NCBI GenBank assembly: GCA_965232615.1
Contig: OZ246985.1
Span: 2,108,001-2,172,000, forward strand
Direction of reading: 5' to 3'
DNA: 64,000 bases
From: UBA2779 sp965232615
GTDB taxonomy: Bacteria; Spirochaetota; Spirochaetia; DSM-2461
Shown: one piece after another, positions 27,251 to 34,997 of the stretch
Numbering within the stretch: position 1 is the stretch's first letter
How the letters are laid out: each line of letters starts with the position of its first letter
Position numbers and translations under genes: made by a program
Notes under the pieces: generated by a model
The model's input: only the letters and a program-made list of their open reading frames with translations
Told to the model about the DNA's origin: nothing
The model's database searches: none

Positions 27251-27274
27251 AATTATCTCCTGAATATCTGTTTT

Positions 27275-27472
27275 TTACATGTAGGTCAGCATACGTTTCA
27301 AGCGAGGTACTTCAGTTTGACTGACAACGACTCTGTGTCTGAGATTCCGTTTCCTTTTCGGGGATTTCTTGGTAAGGATGTGACGAGTGCCCTGACTCTT
27401 ATACTTAAACTTCCCGGTCGCTGTTTTCTTAAAACGTCTGGCGGCACTTTTCCTTGTTTTAAATTTCGGCAT
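27275..27472 (-). CDS. rpmI: 50S ribosomal protein L35
   Basis: 65 aa. MPKFKTRKSAARRFKKTATGKFKYKSQGTRHILTKKSPKRKRNLR is typical of L35, a small basic 50S protein. It lies between infC and rplT in the standard order. An AAGGAGAACAAGG-like ribosome site precedes it. Confidence 0.97.
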   Translation of the reverse strand: MPKFKTRKSAARRFKKTATGKFKYKSQGTRHILTKKSPKRKRNLRHRVVVSQTEVPRLKRMLTYM

Positions 27473-27510
27473 GTGGTTACCTTGTTCTCCTTCAGCTCAA
27501 CTCTGTCCGT

Positions 27511-28032
27511 CTATTTTTTCGACTTCGGGCTGAGCATCATATTCATGAAACGACCCTCCATTCGTGGAGGACTGTCGACCTTATATGAATCATCATTAAG
27601 GATTTCCAGTATTCTATCAAGTTTATTCTTACCCAACTCCGTATGTACAAATTCACGTCCTCTAAAGCGGATAGTCACTTTGACGTTGTTCCCTTGATCC
27701 AGGAACTCTTGAACATGCTTTGCCTTAAATGCCATGTCGTGCTGCTCAATTTTAGGCTGCATACGAACTTCTTTCAGCTTCACCTGACTTGATTTCTTCT
27801 TCTGATCCCTGGATTTCTTTTCCAGTTCGTATTTGTACTTGCCATAATCCAGTATTTTGCAAACTGGCGGCTTCGCCTGTGGTGAAACCTCCACAAGATC
27901 TAATCCCAGATCTCTGGCCATATCCAGGGCATCAGCAACAGGTACAATACCCGCCTGTTCTCCCTTCTGATTGATAAGTCTCACTTCAGGAACACGAATA
28001 ACTTCATTGATCCGCATATCTTTTACGCCCAA
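27511..28032 (-). CDS. infC: Translation initiation factor IF-3
   Basis: 173 aa. IF-3 binds the 30S subunit, checks the start codon and prevents early 50S joining. The N-terminal domain has MRINEVIRVPEVRLINQKGEQAGIVPVADAL and the C-terminal domain KEVRMQPKIEQHDMAFKAKHVQEFLDQGNNVKVTIRFRGRE, both typical. The start appears to be TTG at 28032 with AAGGAGG four bases upstream; the ATG at 28017 is 19 bases from that site. A rare start codon is expected because IF-3 represses messages, including its own, that begin with non-AUG codons. It heads the infC-rpmI-rplT-zapB-like-zapA operon. Confidence 0.96.
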   Translation of the reverse strand: MGVKDMRINEVIRVPEVRLINQKGEQAGIVPVADALDMARDLGLDLVEVSPQAKPPVCKILDYGKYKYELEKKSRDQKKKSSQVKLKEVRMQPKIEQHDMAFKAKHVQEFLDQGNNVKVTIRFRGREFVHTELGKNKLDRILEILNDDSYKVDSPPRMEGRFMNMMLSPKSKK

Positions 28033-28237
28033 ATTTCCTCCTTAGACAACATGGAATGAATTGCATCATCACTGCACTGAGAAATGTACAGGAAATATCA
28101 CTATATGTCTATACCCGGATCCATCCCATCTGAAACCGTAGCGGAGACCTCTGTACCGGACCATGCTCCCGATATACAGGATGCTATCCTGTAACGTACA
28201 ACTGAACACTGATGAATCGACCTGTTCAAGTGAATGC

Positions 28238-28266
28238 TTGTAAGAAAGGATAATACAATTTATAAT
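28238..28266 (+). promoter_or_regulatory. Strong sigma-70-type promoter placed for a leaderless rfbA message
   Basis: TTGTAA (28238-28243), a 17-base spacer and TATAAT (28261-28266) form a near-consensus promoter. The expected start site, about 28273, is only a few bases before the rfbA ATG at 28276, and no ribosome site precedes that ATG. The message is therefore probably leaderless or has a leader of a few bases. Confidence 0.6.
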
Positions 28267-28275
28267 TATTAACCA

Positions 28276-29151
28276 ATGAAGGGTATTATACTGGCAGGCG
28301 GCAGCGGAACCCGTTTGTATCCAACAACAATTTCTGTTTGCAAGCAACTACTTCCAATTTACGACAAACCAATGATTTACTATCCCTTGTCCACGCTTAT
28401 GCTGGCAGGAATACGTGATATTCTCATTATCTCCACACCTCGGGATACTCCTGCAATCCGGGATTTGCTGGGTAACGGAAAACAGATTGGGATTTCCCTA
28501 ACCTACGCTGTACAGGAAAATCCGAGAGGCCTGGCCGATGCCTTTATAGTGGGGAGCAGCTTTATAGCCAATGAATCGGTCTGCCTGATCCTTGGCGACA
28601 ACTTTTTTTTCGGCAATCTTCTTGGACAGCTGGTTACCGATTCCACAGAACTGCACCAGGGGGCCAGAGTATTCGGCTACTATGTACAGGATCCAGAAGG
28701 ATATGGGGTAGTGGAATTCGATGACTCGAAACGTGTCATTTCCATTGAAGAAAAACCTGAATTCCCCAAATCCAATTTTGCCGTTGTCGGACTCTATTTC
28801 TATGATAGTACGGTAGTAGAAAAAGCTATGGCTCTGAAACCTTCAGCCAGGGGTGAAATTGAAATAACCGACCTGAACCGGCTCTATCTCCGTGAAGGAA
28901 CCTTGAGCGTTGAATTTCTGGGTCGGGGCTATGCCTGGCTTGATACCGGAACCCATGAATCACTTCTGGAAGCAGCCAATTTTGTCCGTATAATCGAAGC
29001 CAGGCAGGGAATAAAGTTAGCGTGTATCGAGGAAATTGCGTGGCGGAACGGTTGGATTGATACCCCCGCATTGATAGAACTGGGCAATAAATGGCATGCC
29101 ACACCATACGGACAATACATCCTGGATACGGCTACAGGCCGATGGAGCTGA
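28276..29151 (+). CDS. rfbA: Glucose-1-phosphate thymidylyltransferase RfbA/RmlA
   Basis: 291 aa, usual length. It makes dTDP-glucose from glucose-1-phosphate and dTTP, the first step in dTDP-deoxysugar synthesis. The nucleotide-binding N-terminus MKGIILAGGSGTRLYPTT fixes the start. YDKPMIYYPLSTLMLAGIRDILIIS, GLADAFIVG, LILGDNFFFG, VVEFDDSKRVISIEEKPEFPKSNFAVVGLYFYD and GYAWLDTGTHESLLEA are all conserved RmlA segments. It opens the eight-gene deoxysugar operon, two bases before rfbB. Confidence 0.97.
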   Translation: MKGIILAGGSGTRLYPTTISVCKQLLPIYDKPMIYYPLSTLMLAGIRDILIISTPRDTPAIRDLLGNGKQIGISLTYAVQENPRGLADAFIVGSSFIANESVCLILGDNFFFGNLLGQLVTDSTELHQGARVFGYYVQDPEGYGVVEFDDSKRVISIEEKPEFPKSNFAVVGLYFYDSTVVEKAMALKPSARGEIEITDLNRLYLREGTLSVEFLGRGYAWLDTGTHESLLEAANFVRIIEARQGIKLACIEEIAWRNGWIDTPALIELGNKWHATPYGQYILDTATGRWS

Positions 29152-29153
29152 AT

Positions 29154-30218
29154 ATGCCATGTGAAACCATTCTCGTAACGGGCGGAGCAGGATTCATTGG
29201 CTCGGCATTCATTAATCATGTTTTCCGGAATACAGATTTTAAGGGCCGTATTGTCAATCTTGACTTGCTGACCTATTCCGGTTGTCAGTTAAGTCTGGGG
29301 AAAATTGCCGGAGACTTTTCCAATCGATACGTATTTCTGCACGGTGACATACGGGATACAACAACGGTTCGATCCGCTTTTAAGCAGTATAACATAGATA
29401 CCGTTGTTCACTTTGCCGCTGAATCCCATGTCGATCGATCCATTGTTGGCCCTGACGATTTTATAACCACCAATATAATGGGTACTTTCCGGCTGCTTGA
29501 GGCCGCTCGGGAATACTGGGGTAAGCGACGGGATGTCCGATTCCATCATGTTTCAACAGATGAGGTATTCGGCTCTCTTGGGAGCGGCGGCTTTTTTACG
29601 GAAGACTCATCCTACGATCCCCACAGTCCTTATTCGGCATCCAAGGCATCGTCCGATCATCTGGTTCGTTCCTGGTTTCATACTTATGGTTTACAGATAA
29701 GTATCAGTAACTGTTCCAATAATTATGGCCCCCGGCAATTCCCGGAAAAACTCATACCAGTCATAATTGAGAGTGCATTGGAACACCGGGACATACCGGT
29801 CTACGGCGATGGACTGAATATCCGGGACTGGCTGCATGTGGACGATCACGCCGATGCAGTGTGGAACGTGGTAACACGGGGCCGGTGCGGTGAAACCTAT
29901 GTTGTCGGAGGAAACAGCGAATCGACCAACATTGATCTGGTAAAACTCATCTGCCGCCTGCTGGCGGAATTGACAGGAGAGGAAGAAAAAAGCTATACGG
30001 ATCTTATTACCTTTATCAAGGACCGCCCAGGCCATGACAAACGCTATGCCATCGACCCGAAAAAGATTAAGCAGAAACTGGGTTGGAAACCATCCCGCAC
30101 CCTGCAATGCGGAATGAAAGAGACAATCCAATGGTATCTGGAGAACAGAGACTGGGTGAGTCATGTGAAATCCGATCAATACCGGGAATGGATAGAAAGG
30201 AATTACAACAGACGATGA
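29154..30218 (+). CDS. rfbB: dTDP-glucose 4,6-dehydratase RfbB/RmlB
   Basis: 354 aa from the ATG at 29154 (GGAGCTGA upstream, overlapping the rfbA stop). It converts dTDP-glucose to dTDP-4-keto-6-deoxyglucose using bound NAD+. The Rossmann motif is ILVTGGAGFIGS; VVHFAAESHVDRSI, HVSTDEVFG and the catalytic YSASKASSDHL (YxxxK) follow, then NCSNNYGPRQFPEKLIP and RPGHDKRYAIDPKKI. No rmlC or rmlD follows, so the product is not being turned into rhamnose; the downstream genes divert it elsewhere. It overlaps the next gene by 4 nt. Confidence 0.97.
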   Translation: MPCETILVTGGAGFIGSAFINHVFRNTDFKGRIVNLDLLTYSGCQLSLGKIAGDFSNRYVFLHGDIRDTTTVRSAFKQYNIDTVVHFAAESHVDRSIVGPDDFITTNIMGTFRLLEAAREYWGKRRDVRFHHVSTDEVFGSLGSGGFFTEDSSYDPHSPYSASKASSDHLVRSWFHTYGLQISISNCSNNYGPRQFPEKLIPVIIESALEHRDIPVYGDGLNIRDWLHVDDHADAVWNVVTRGRCGETYVVGGNSESTNIDLVKLICRLLAELTGEEEKSYTDLITFIKDRPGHDKRYAIDPKKIKQKLGWKPSRTLQCGMKETIQWYLENRDWVSHVKSDQYREWIERNYNRR

Positions 30219-31129
30219 CTTTGAGTATCTGCATCCCGGTCTACAACGGAGCCATGACTATTGGGCCTCTGGTTAATGAAATTTTCGAGAAGCTTAACGG
30301 AACGGATCTGGAAATAATCCTCGTGAACGACGGCAGTCCAAATGACAACAGCGAAGAAATTTGTGCCAAACTGGCGACAGAGCATGAAAACATTAAATTT
30401 ATCAGTTTGCGTCGTAACTTTGGCGAACACAATGCCGTTATGTGTGCCCTGTATCACAGTTCCGGCGATTATGCAGCCATTATTGACGACGACTGTCAGC
30501 ATCCTCCGGTAGAAATACTGAAACTGCTGAAAACAGCACAGACAGGAGTAGATGTGGTGTATTCACGGTTCAATAAAAAGCATCACCACCTGTTCCGCAA
30601 CATGGGCAGCCGGTTTAACAATGCCGTTGCCACATGGCTGCTTGAAAAACCCGGGAAACTGTATTTAAGCAGCTTCAAGGTGATATCCCGTGAAATTGTT
30701 AATGAAATCATAAAGTATACAGGGCCATTCCCCTACTTAGATGGATTGATTCTGCGTGCTACAAATTCCATTACTTCTGTTGAGGTGGAACATCGCAGAC
30801 GTGCACAGGGTAAATCAAATTACACGTTAAAAAAACTGGTCAAACTGTGGCTGGCCATGTTCATCAATTTTTCCCAGAAACCGCTGCGTACAGTGCTGGG
30901 AATGGGACTGCTGCTCTCGTTCGTCAGCCTTGTACTGGCCCTTGTGTTTATTATTGAAAGAATACTCCACCCTGACCTGGTCAGGGGTTGGACTTCCCTT
31001 ATTGTGCTCATCCTCTTCATGGGCAGTATTCAGATGATATTCCTGGGATTGATTGGTGAATATATCGGCAAGATATATCTGGATATAAACAGGACCCCCC
31101 AATGGATGATCAAAACCAGAATCGACTGA
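30215..31129 (+). CDS. Family 2 glycosyltransferase, GtrB/DPM1-like (polyprenyl-phosphate sugar transferase)
   Basis: 304 aa from the ATG at 30215 (ATGA overlap with rfbB). The GT-A domain has SICIPVYNG, LEIILVNDGSPDNS-like LVNDGSPNDNS, RRNFGEHNAVMCAL and the metal-binding AAIIDDDCQHPP. Two C-terminal transmembrane helices (TVLGMGLLLSFVSLVLALVFII and WTSLIVLILFMGSIQMIFLGLIGEYI) and the motif GEYIGKIYLDINRTPQ are typical of GtrB, ArnC and bactoprenol glucosyltransferases. The likely reaction is transfer of the operon's sugar from dTDP to undecaprenyl phosphate on the cytoplasmic face. Confidence 0.88.
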   Translation: MTLSICIPVYNGAMTIGPLVNEIFEKLNGTDLEIILVNDGSPNDNSEEICAKLATEHENIKFISLRRNFGEHNAVMCALYHSSGDYAAIIDDDCQHPPVEILKLLKTAQTGVDVVYSRFNKKHHHLFRNMGSRFNNAVATWLLEKPGKLYLSSFKVISREIVNEIIKYTGPFPYLDGLILRATNSITSVEVEHRRRAQGKSNYTLKKLVKLWLAMFINFSQKPLRTVLGMGLLLSFVSLVLALVFIIERILHPDLVRGWTSLIVLILFMGSIQMIFLGLIGEYIGKIYLDINRTPQWMIKTRID

Positions 31130-31518
31130 ATCTTCATCTTTTCCAATTCCTGAAATTTCATGTTGTCGGCATCAGCAATACGGCCATTACCTACGGGCTG
31201 TATTCCCTGATTGTGTATCTTTCTGATTCCCATCAACTTGCATTGGTTTGCGATTACGGATTCGGCATTGTCTATACCTTTCTGATGAACAAGTACATTA
31301 CATTTAAAAACTACGGTTCCGGCGAAGGCTGGAAACAGTTTACAAAGATCTTTGGTATGTATATAATTGTATTTGCCTTAAACTGGATTATCCTGGATCG
31401 CCTTATTACAATAGCGCAATGGAATAAGTATATCGCACAGGCAGTAACCTTAGTTGTTCTTTCCATGCTTTCCTTTTTTGGACAAAAATTTCTGGTATTT
31501 CGGAGTAGAGATGTTTAG
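31102..31518 (+). CDS. GtrA-like small membrane protein (candidate lipid-linked sugar flippase)
   Basis: 138 aa with four predicted transmembrane helices: LFQFLKFHVVGISNTAITYGLYSLIVYL, ALVCDYGFGIVYTFLMNKYITFK, KIFGMYIIVFALNWIILDRL and AQAVTLVVLSMLSFFGQKFLVF. The FLKFHVVGISNTAI and FLMNKYITFKN motifs are characteristic of the GtrA family, which is thought to flip undecaprenyl-phosphate-linked monosaccharides. It overlaps the GtrB-like gene by 28 nt and the dehydratase by 8 nt, which supports a joint function. Confidence 0.88.
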   Translation: MDDQNQNRLNLHLFQFLKFHVVGISNTAITYGLYSLIVYLSDSHQLALVCDYGFGIVYTFLMNKYITFKNYGSGEGWKQFTKIFGMYIIVFALNWIILDRLITIAQWNKYIAQAVTLVVLSMLSFFGQKFLVFRSRDV

Positions 31519-32905
31519 GGAATGGCAGCTGGCCCGTCTTCAATCAATGATCAGTGGTGATGGGGGATATGCCCTGGCATCCTGGCTTGAGGAACAGCGG
31601 AAGTCCTCTCATGCCCATATCAGTGAAATTCCCCTGAGCAGCCTTGAGAGGTGGGATTATGACCGGAAATCCGGTTATCTTCTTCTCCGCCACGATACAG
31701 GCCGTTTTTTCAGCGTGGAAGGCCGTCGCATCAAGTTCGATTCAGGTCGGCAATGGGATCAGGCAGTTCTGCACCAGCCGGAACGCGGACTATTGGGAAT
31801 GGCCGCCAGAATACGGTCCGGAAATCTTGAGATATTGCTTCAGGCGAAAATGGAACCCGGCTGTATCAATCTTGTGCAGGCTTCGCCAACCATTCAGGCC
31901 ACCCGGAGCAACTACACAAGAGTGCATCAGGGAAAAATGCCGGAATATTTTAATCTTTTTACCAGTGTCGATGAAACATTCCTGGTCCGATCCCCCCAGG
32001 TGGAACAAACAACCCGTTTCCTTGACAAGAAGAATTACAATGTCTTCCGTATCCTTCCCTCGAACGAACAATTGCCTTCTACCGGTAATTTTCGATGGTG
32101 CACATTGAGGGACATCAAAGAACTCTACCTGATGGACAACGGTATCAACATGAACACCCGGTCCATATTAGCCTGCCTTCCTCCGATTATCCCGCACAAC
32201 ATACCGGCAAAAGAAGAATTGCTCCCGAAAAATCCCGAAATTGCGGAACTGCTAACCCGGCTTTACGCCTCCCTGAACAGGGACTCTATGGCCGCATTGC
32301 AGCAGGTTGGGGAAACCATGGTATGGTTGGAACAGGTGAGCGAACACGGCACAGTGACAATACATGAGCGTTCCCTTGACGAGATGGAAGATTGGACGAT
32401 GGACGATTGGTCTATAAGGAGCCCGTATTTCTCAATTGTGGGTATGCGGGTACAGGCCGACCGGGAGGTGGCAACATGGGATCAGCCGCTTGTTGCCCAG
32501 CCGGAGAACGGGATATCCGCTCTTGTTGGCAAAACGATTCATGGCGTACCGCATTTTCTTTTTCAGGCCAAAAGCGATATGGGAGGGAATCCGCCCATGC
32601 ATCTTGCACCCACCGTGTCCAGTTCGGTTCCATCCCTGCGCACTGGAACCGATAATACCCCGCCATTTCTTCAGGAGATTCTTGACCGGCCTCCGGAATC
32701 TTTCGTCTTCAACGCAATATTATCGGAAGAAGGAGGACGCTTTCAGAAATGCCAGAATTCCTATAGAATCCTCTGGGATGAAGATTTTCCAATTACCCCC
32801 ATCCCCGATAATTTCAGATGGATACCTTATGAAACCGTGTTTGAACTTGTGCGTCATGGTTACCTTAACATTGAGGCACGGTCAATTTTCGGGTTGTTGA
32901 CATGA
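31511..32905 (+). CDS. NDP-hexose 2,3-dehydratase
   Basis: 464 aa from the ATG at 31511 (GGAG upstream). This family (EvaA, TylX3, OleV, SpnO) removes the 2-OH from dTDP-4-keto-6-deoxyglucose to give a 3,4-diketo-2,6-dideoxy sugar. The protein shows the family's internal duplication: GNLEILLQAKMEPGCINLVQASPTIQATRSNYTRVH in the first half and HFLFQAKSDMGGNPPMHLAPTVSSSVPSLR in the second. Such enzymes are best known from actinomycete antibiotic pathways, so finding one in a spirochaete surface-sugar operon is unusual. The stop overlaps the next gene (ATGA). Confidence 0.85.
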   Translation: MFREWQLARLQSMISGDGGYALASWLEEQRKSSHAHISEIPLSSLERWDYDRKSGYLLLRHDTGRFFSVEGRRIKFDSGRQWDQAVLHQPERGLLGMAARIRSGNLEILLQAKMEPGCINLVQASPTIQATRSNYTRVHQGKMPEYFNLFTSVDETFLVRSPQVEQTTRFLDKKNYNVFRILPSNEQLPSTGNFRWCTLRDIKELYLMDNGINMNTRSILACLPPIIPHNIPAKEELLPKNPEIAELLTRLYASLNRDSMAALQQVGETMVWLEQVSEHGTVTIHERSLDEMEDWTMDDWSIRSPYFSIVGMRVQADREVATWDQPLVAQPENGISALVGKTIHGVPHFLFQAKSDMGGNPPMHLAPTVSSSVPSLRTGTDNTPPFLQEILDRPPESFVFNAILSEEGGRFQKCQNSYRILWDEDFPITPIPDNFRWIPYETVFELVRHGYLNIEARSIFGLLT

Positions 32906-33906
32906 AAATACTCCTGGTTGGTTATTCCAGCATTGCGGCAAGAAGAATACTGCCTGCCCTGGATACATTGGGGTTGGTGAATATCGATATTGCCACAAGC
33001 CGGCCTGACGAGGTGGATGTCAGTCAATACAGGACACCATGTACTGTCTTTTCCGGTTATGAAGAGGGCATCCGTGCCAGCAATGCGGAGTACTGCTACA
33101 TTTCCACAATCAACAGTGCTCATTATACCCATGCCAAACTGGCATTGGAAACCGGAAAGCATACGATTGTGGATAAGCCCATTGCCATGCAGATGTCCGG
33201 GGCAAAGGAACTGGTTGCCTTATCCAGGGCAAAATCCCGTCTGCTTGCAGAAGCTGTTGTGTACCTGGACCATGGCAGAATAAAAGGAACCATGGCTAAA
33301 TTGAAGGAGCTTGATTATCGCCCTCGGCACATAACATCCACATTCTGCTTTCCGCCCCTGTCAAAAGAGAATTTCCGTAACGATCCCGCTTCGGGCGGAG
33401 GGGCAGTGTTGGATCTGGGAGCATACATGGTATCTCCCGGTCGATATTTCTTCGAAACCTCACCGGCAATGGTGGAAGCATGGCCAACCGAATTTCAGAA
33501 TGGAATGACCGCCGGGATTCATGTTGTTATTATGTATACGAGTGGTCGGAGTTTTTCTGGCTACTATTCCTTTGAGGGTGAATATCAGAATGAAATGACG
33601 GTTTCAGGTAAAAACTTCTTTGTCCGTTTTGAACGCTTTTTTACAACCCCGCCGGATATGGAAACCTCAGCCTGTGGTCGAAGAGACAATGCTGAATGCA
33701 AATGGATTTTTCCAGCGGATGATGCATTCTCCTCCTGGCTGAAACGTATTCTGTCCATTCGGGATGAAGAAGCAATGGAGGAAGAACGCCGGATAATTAT
33801 GGAAGATCAAAAAACACTGACGTTGATACGCCAAAAACTGGAGGACAACTCCAAAAAATCCAGGAATGGACTTTCTGGAGATGCCCTGGAAAGAGAAAAG
33901 CCATGA
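32902..33906 (+). CDS. Gfo/Idh/MocA family oxidoreductase (candidate dTDP-sugar 3-ketoreductase)
   Basis: 334 aa. The N-terminal Rossmann part is MKILLVGYSSIAARRILPAL, and ISTINSAHYTHAKLALETGKHTIVDKPIAM contains the DKP variant of the family's EKP active-site motif. GGAVLDLGAYM is the usual catalytic-domain segment. In 2,6-dideoxysugar pathways members such as OleW, TylC1 and SpnN reduce the 3-keto group right after the 2,3-dehydratase, and this gene directly follows that enzyme with a 4-nt overlap. The exact keto position reduced is inferred from context. Confidence 0.8.
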   Translation: MKILLVGYSSIAARRILPALDTLGLVNIDIATSRPDEVDVSQYRTPCTVFSGYEEGIRASNAEYCYISTINSAHYTHAKLALETGKHTIVDKPIAMQMSGAKELVALSRAKSRLLAEAVVYLDHGRIKGTMAKLKELDYRPRHITSTFCFPPLSKENFRNDPASGGGAVLDLGAYMVSPGRYFFETSPAMVEAWPTEFQNGMTAGIHVVIMYTSGRSFSGYYSFEGEYQNEMTVSGKNFFVRFERFFTTPPDMETSACGRRDNAECKWIFPADDAFSSWLKRILSIRDEEAMEEERRIIMEDQKTLTLIRQKLEDNSKKSRNGLSGDALEREKP

Positions 33907-34997
33907 TAAGAGTATGGACCTATCTGAATGAGTTAAAGGAAGAAGAAGAAGCCATTAAGAATGCTGTTGACCAGGTCCTGCATTCAGGAATGCTGATTCT
34001 CGGGGACAATGTGAAGGCGTTTGAAGCAGAATTCGCAGAATGGTGCGGTATGGTTCATGGAGTCGGTGTCAACAGTGGTACTGACGCTCTGTTTCTTGCC
34101 CTGAAATCCTGGGGCATTGGTCCCGGCGATGAAGTCATTACTGTACCGAATACAGCGGTCCCCACCGTATCGGCCATTGCCGCAACCGGGGCCACTGCGC
34201 GCTTTGTCGATGTTGATTACAAGACAGGTCTGATGCAAATCAACCTGCTTAAGGAGGTCATAAACAACAAAACCAGAGCCGTAGTTCCAGTGCATCTCTA
34301 TGGCCAATGCGTGGATATGGAAAATCTCCTTGGAATTACCAGGAAATCAGGCCTGAAAGTTCTGGAAGACTGTGCCCAGGCCCACGGAGCAGAACAGAAA
34401 GGAATGCGGGCCGGTTCCTTCGGCGATCTTTCGGCATTTTCGTTCTATCCCACTAAAATTCTTGGTGGCTATGGGGACGGTGGTATGATACTGGCTGATA
34501 ATAATGATGACTCAGAAAAGTTGCGGCGGCTGCGTTTCTACGGCATGTCTGGAACCTATTACTCCATAGAGGATGGATACAATTCCCGCCTGGATGAGCT
34601 TCATGCCGCCATACTCCGTACAAAACTTCCCCATCTGGGAAACTATGTGAACCGCCGGCGAGAACTTGCCCGGCGTTATAATACTGGACTGGCGGACACC
34701 GGGTTGGGGCTGCCCAGAGAAACTGAGGGCAACCGCCATGCATACTACATCTATGTCGTCCGTCACCCCGAACGCGACAGGTTGATGGAGCATCTGAAAA
34801 ATAATGACATACACGTCAACATAAGTTATCCCTGGCCCATTCATATAATGCCTGCGTATGAAAAACTGGGTTACAGGAAGGGAGACTTCCCGATAGCTGA
34901 AAAACTGGCTGGCGAAATATTCTCCCTTCCCATCTACCCTTCGTTATGCGATGAAGATCAGGAAAAGGTTATACGGGTTTTGAAAGAAGCCCTATGA
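33903..34997 (+). CDS. DegT/DnrJ/EryC1/StrS family sugar aminotransferase
   Basis: 364 aa. PLP-dependent aminotransferases of this family put an amino group on keto-sugars bound to nucleotides. The motifs are GVGVNSGTDALFLALKSWGIGPGDEVITVPNT, HLYGQCVDM, VLEDCAQAHGAEQKG and the PLP-lysine segment SFYPTKILGGYGDGGMI. The QAHGA...FYPTK...GDGG wording is closest in my memory to C-3 aminotransferases of the DesV/TylB/EvaB/FdtB kind, although a C-4 activity after 3-keto reduction would also be consistent. It overlaps its neighbours by 4 nt on both sides. Confidence 0.9.
   Translation: MIRVWTYLNELKEEEEAIKNAVDQVLHSGMLILGDNVKAFEAEFAEWCGMVHGVGVNSGTDALFLALKSWGIGPGDEVITVPNTAVPTVSAIAATGATARFVDVDYKTGLMQINLLKEVINNKTRAVVPVHLYGQCVDMENLLGITRKSGLKVLEDCAQAHGAEQKGMRAGSFGDLSAFSFYPTKILGGYGDGGMILADNNDDSEKLRRLRFYGMSGTYYSIEDGYNSRLDELHAAILRTKLPHLGNYVNRRRELARRYNTGLADTGLGLPRETEGNRHAYYIYVVRHPERDRLMEHLKNNDIHVNISYPWPIHIMPAYEKLGYRKGDFPIAEKLAGEIFSLPIYPSLCDEDQEKVIRVLKEAL

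Noticed and set aside
31102..31518. EamA- or Mrp-type small transporter instead of GtrA
   Set aside because: Four helices with FLKFxxVGxxN and FxxNKxxTF motifs and placement directly after a GtrB-like gene fit GtrA better.
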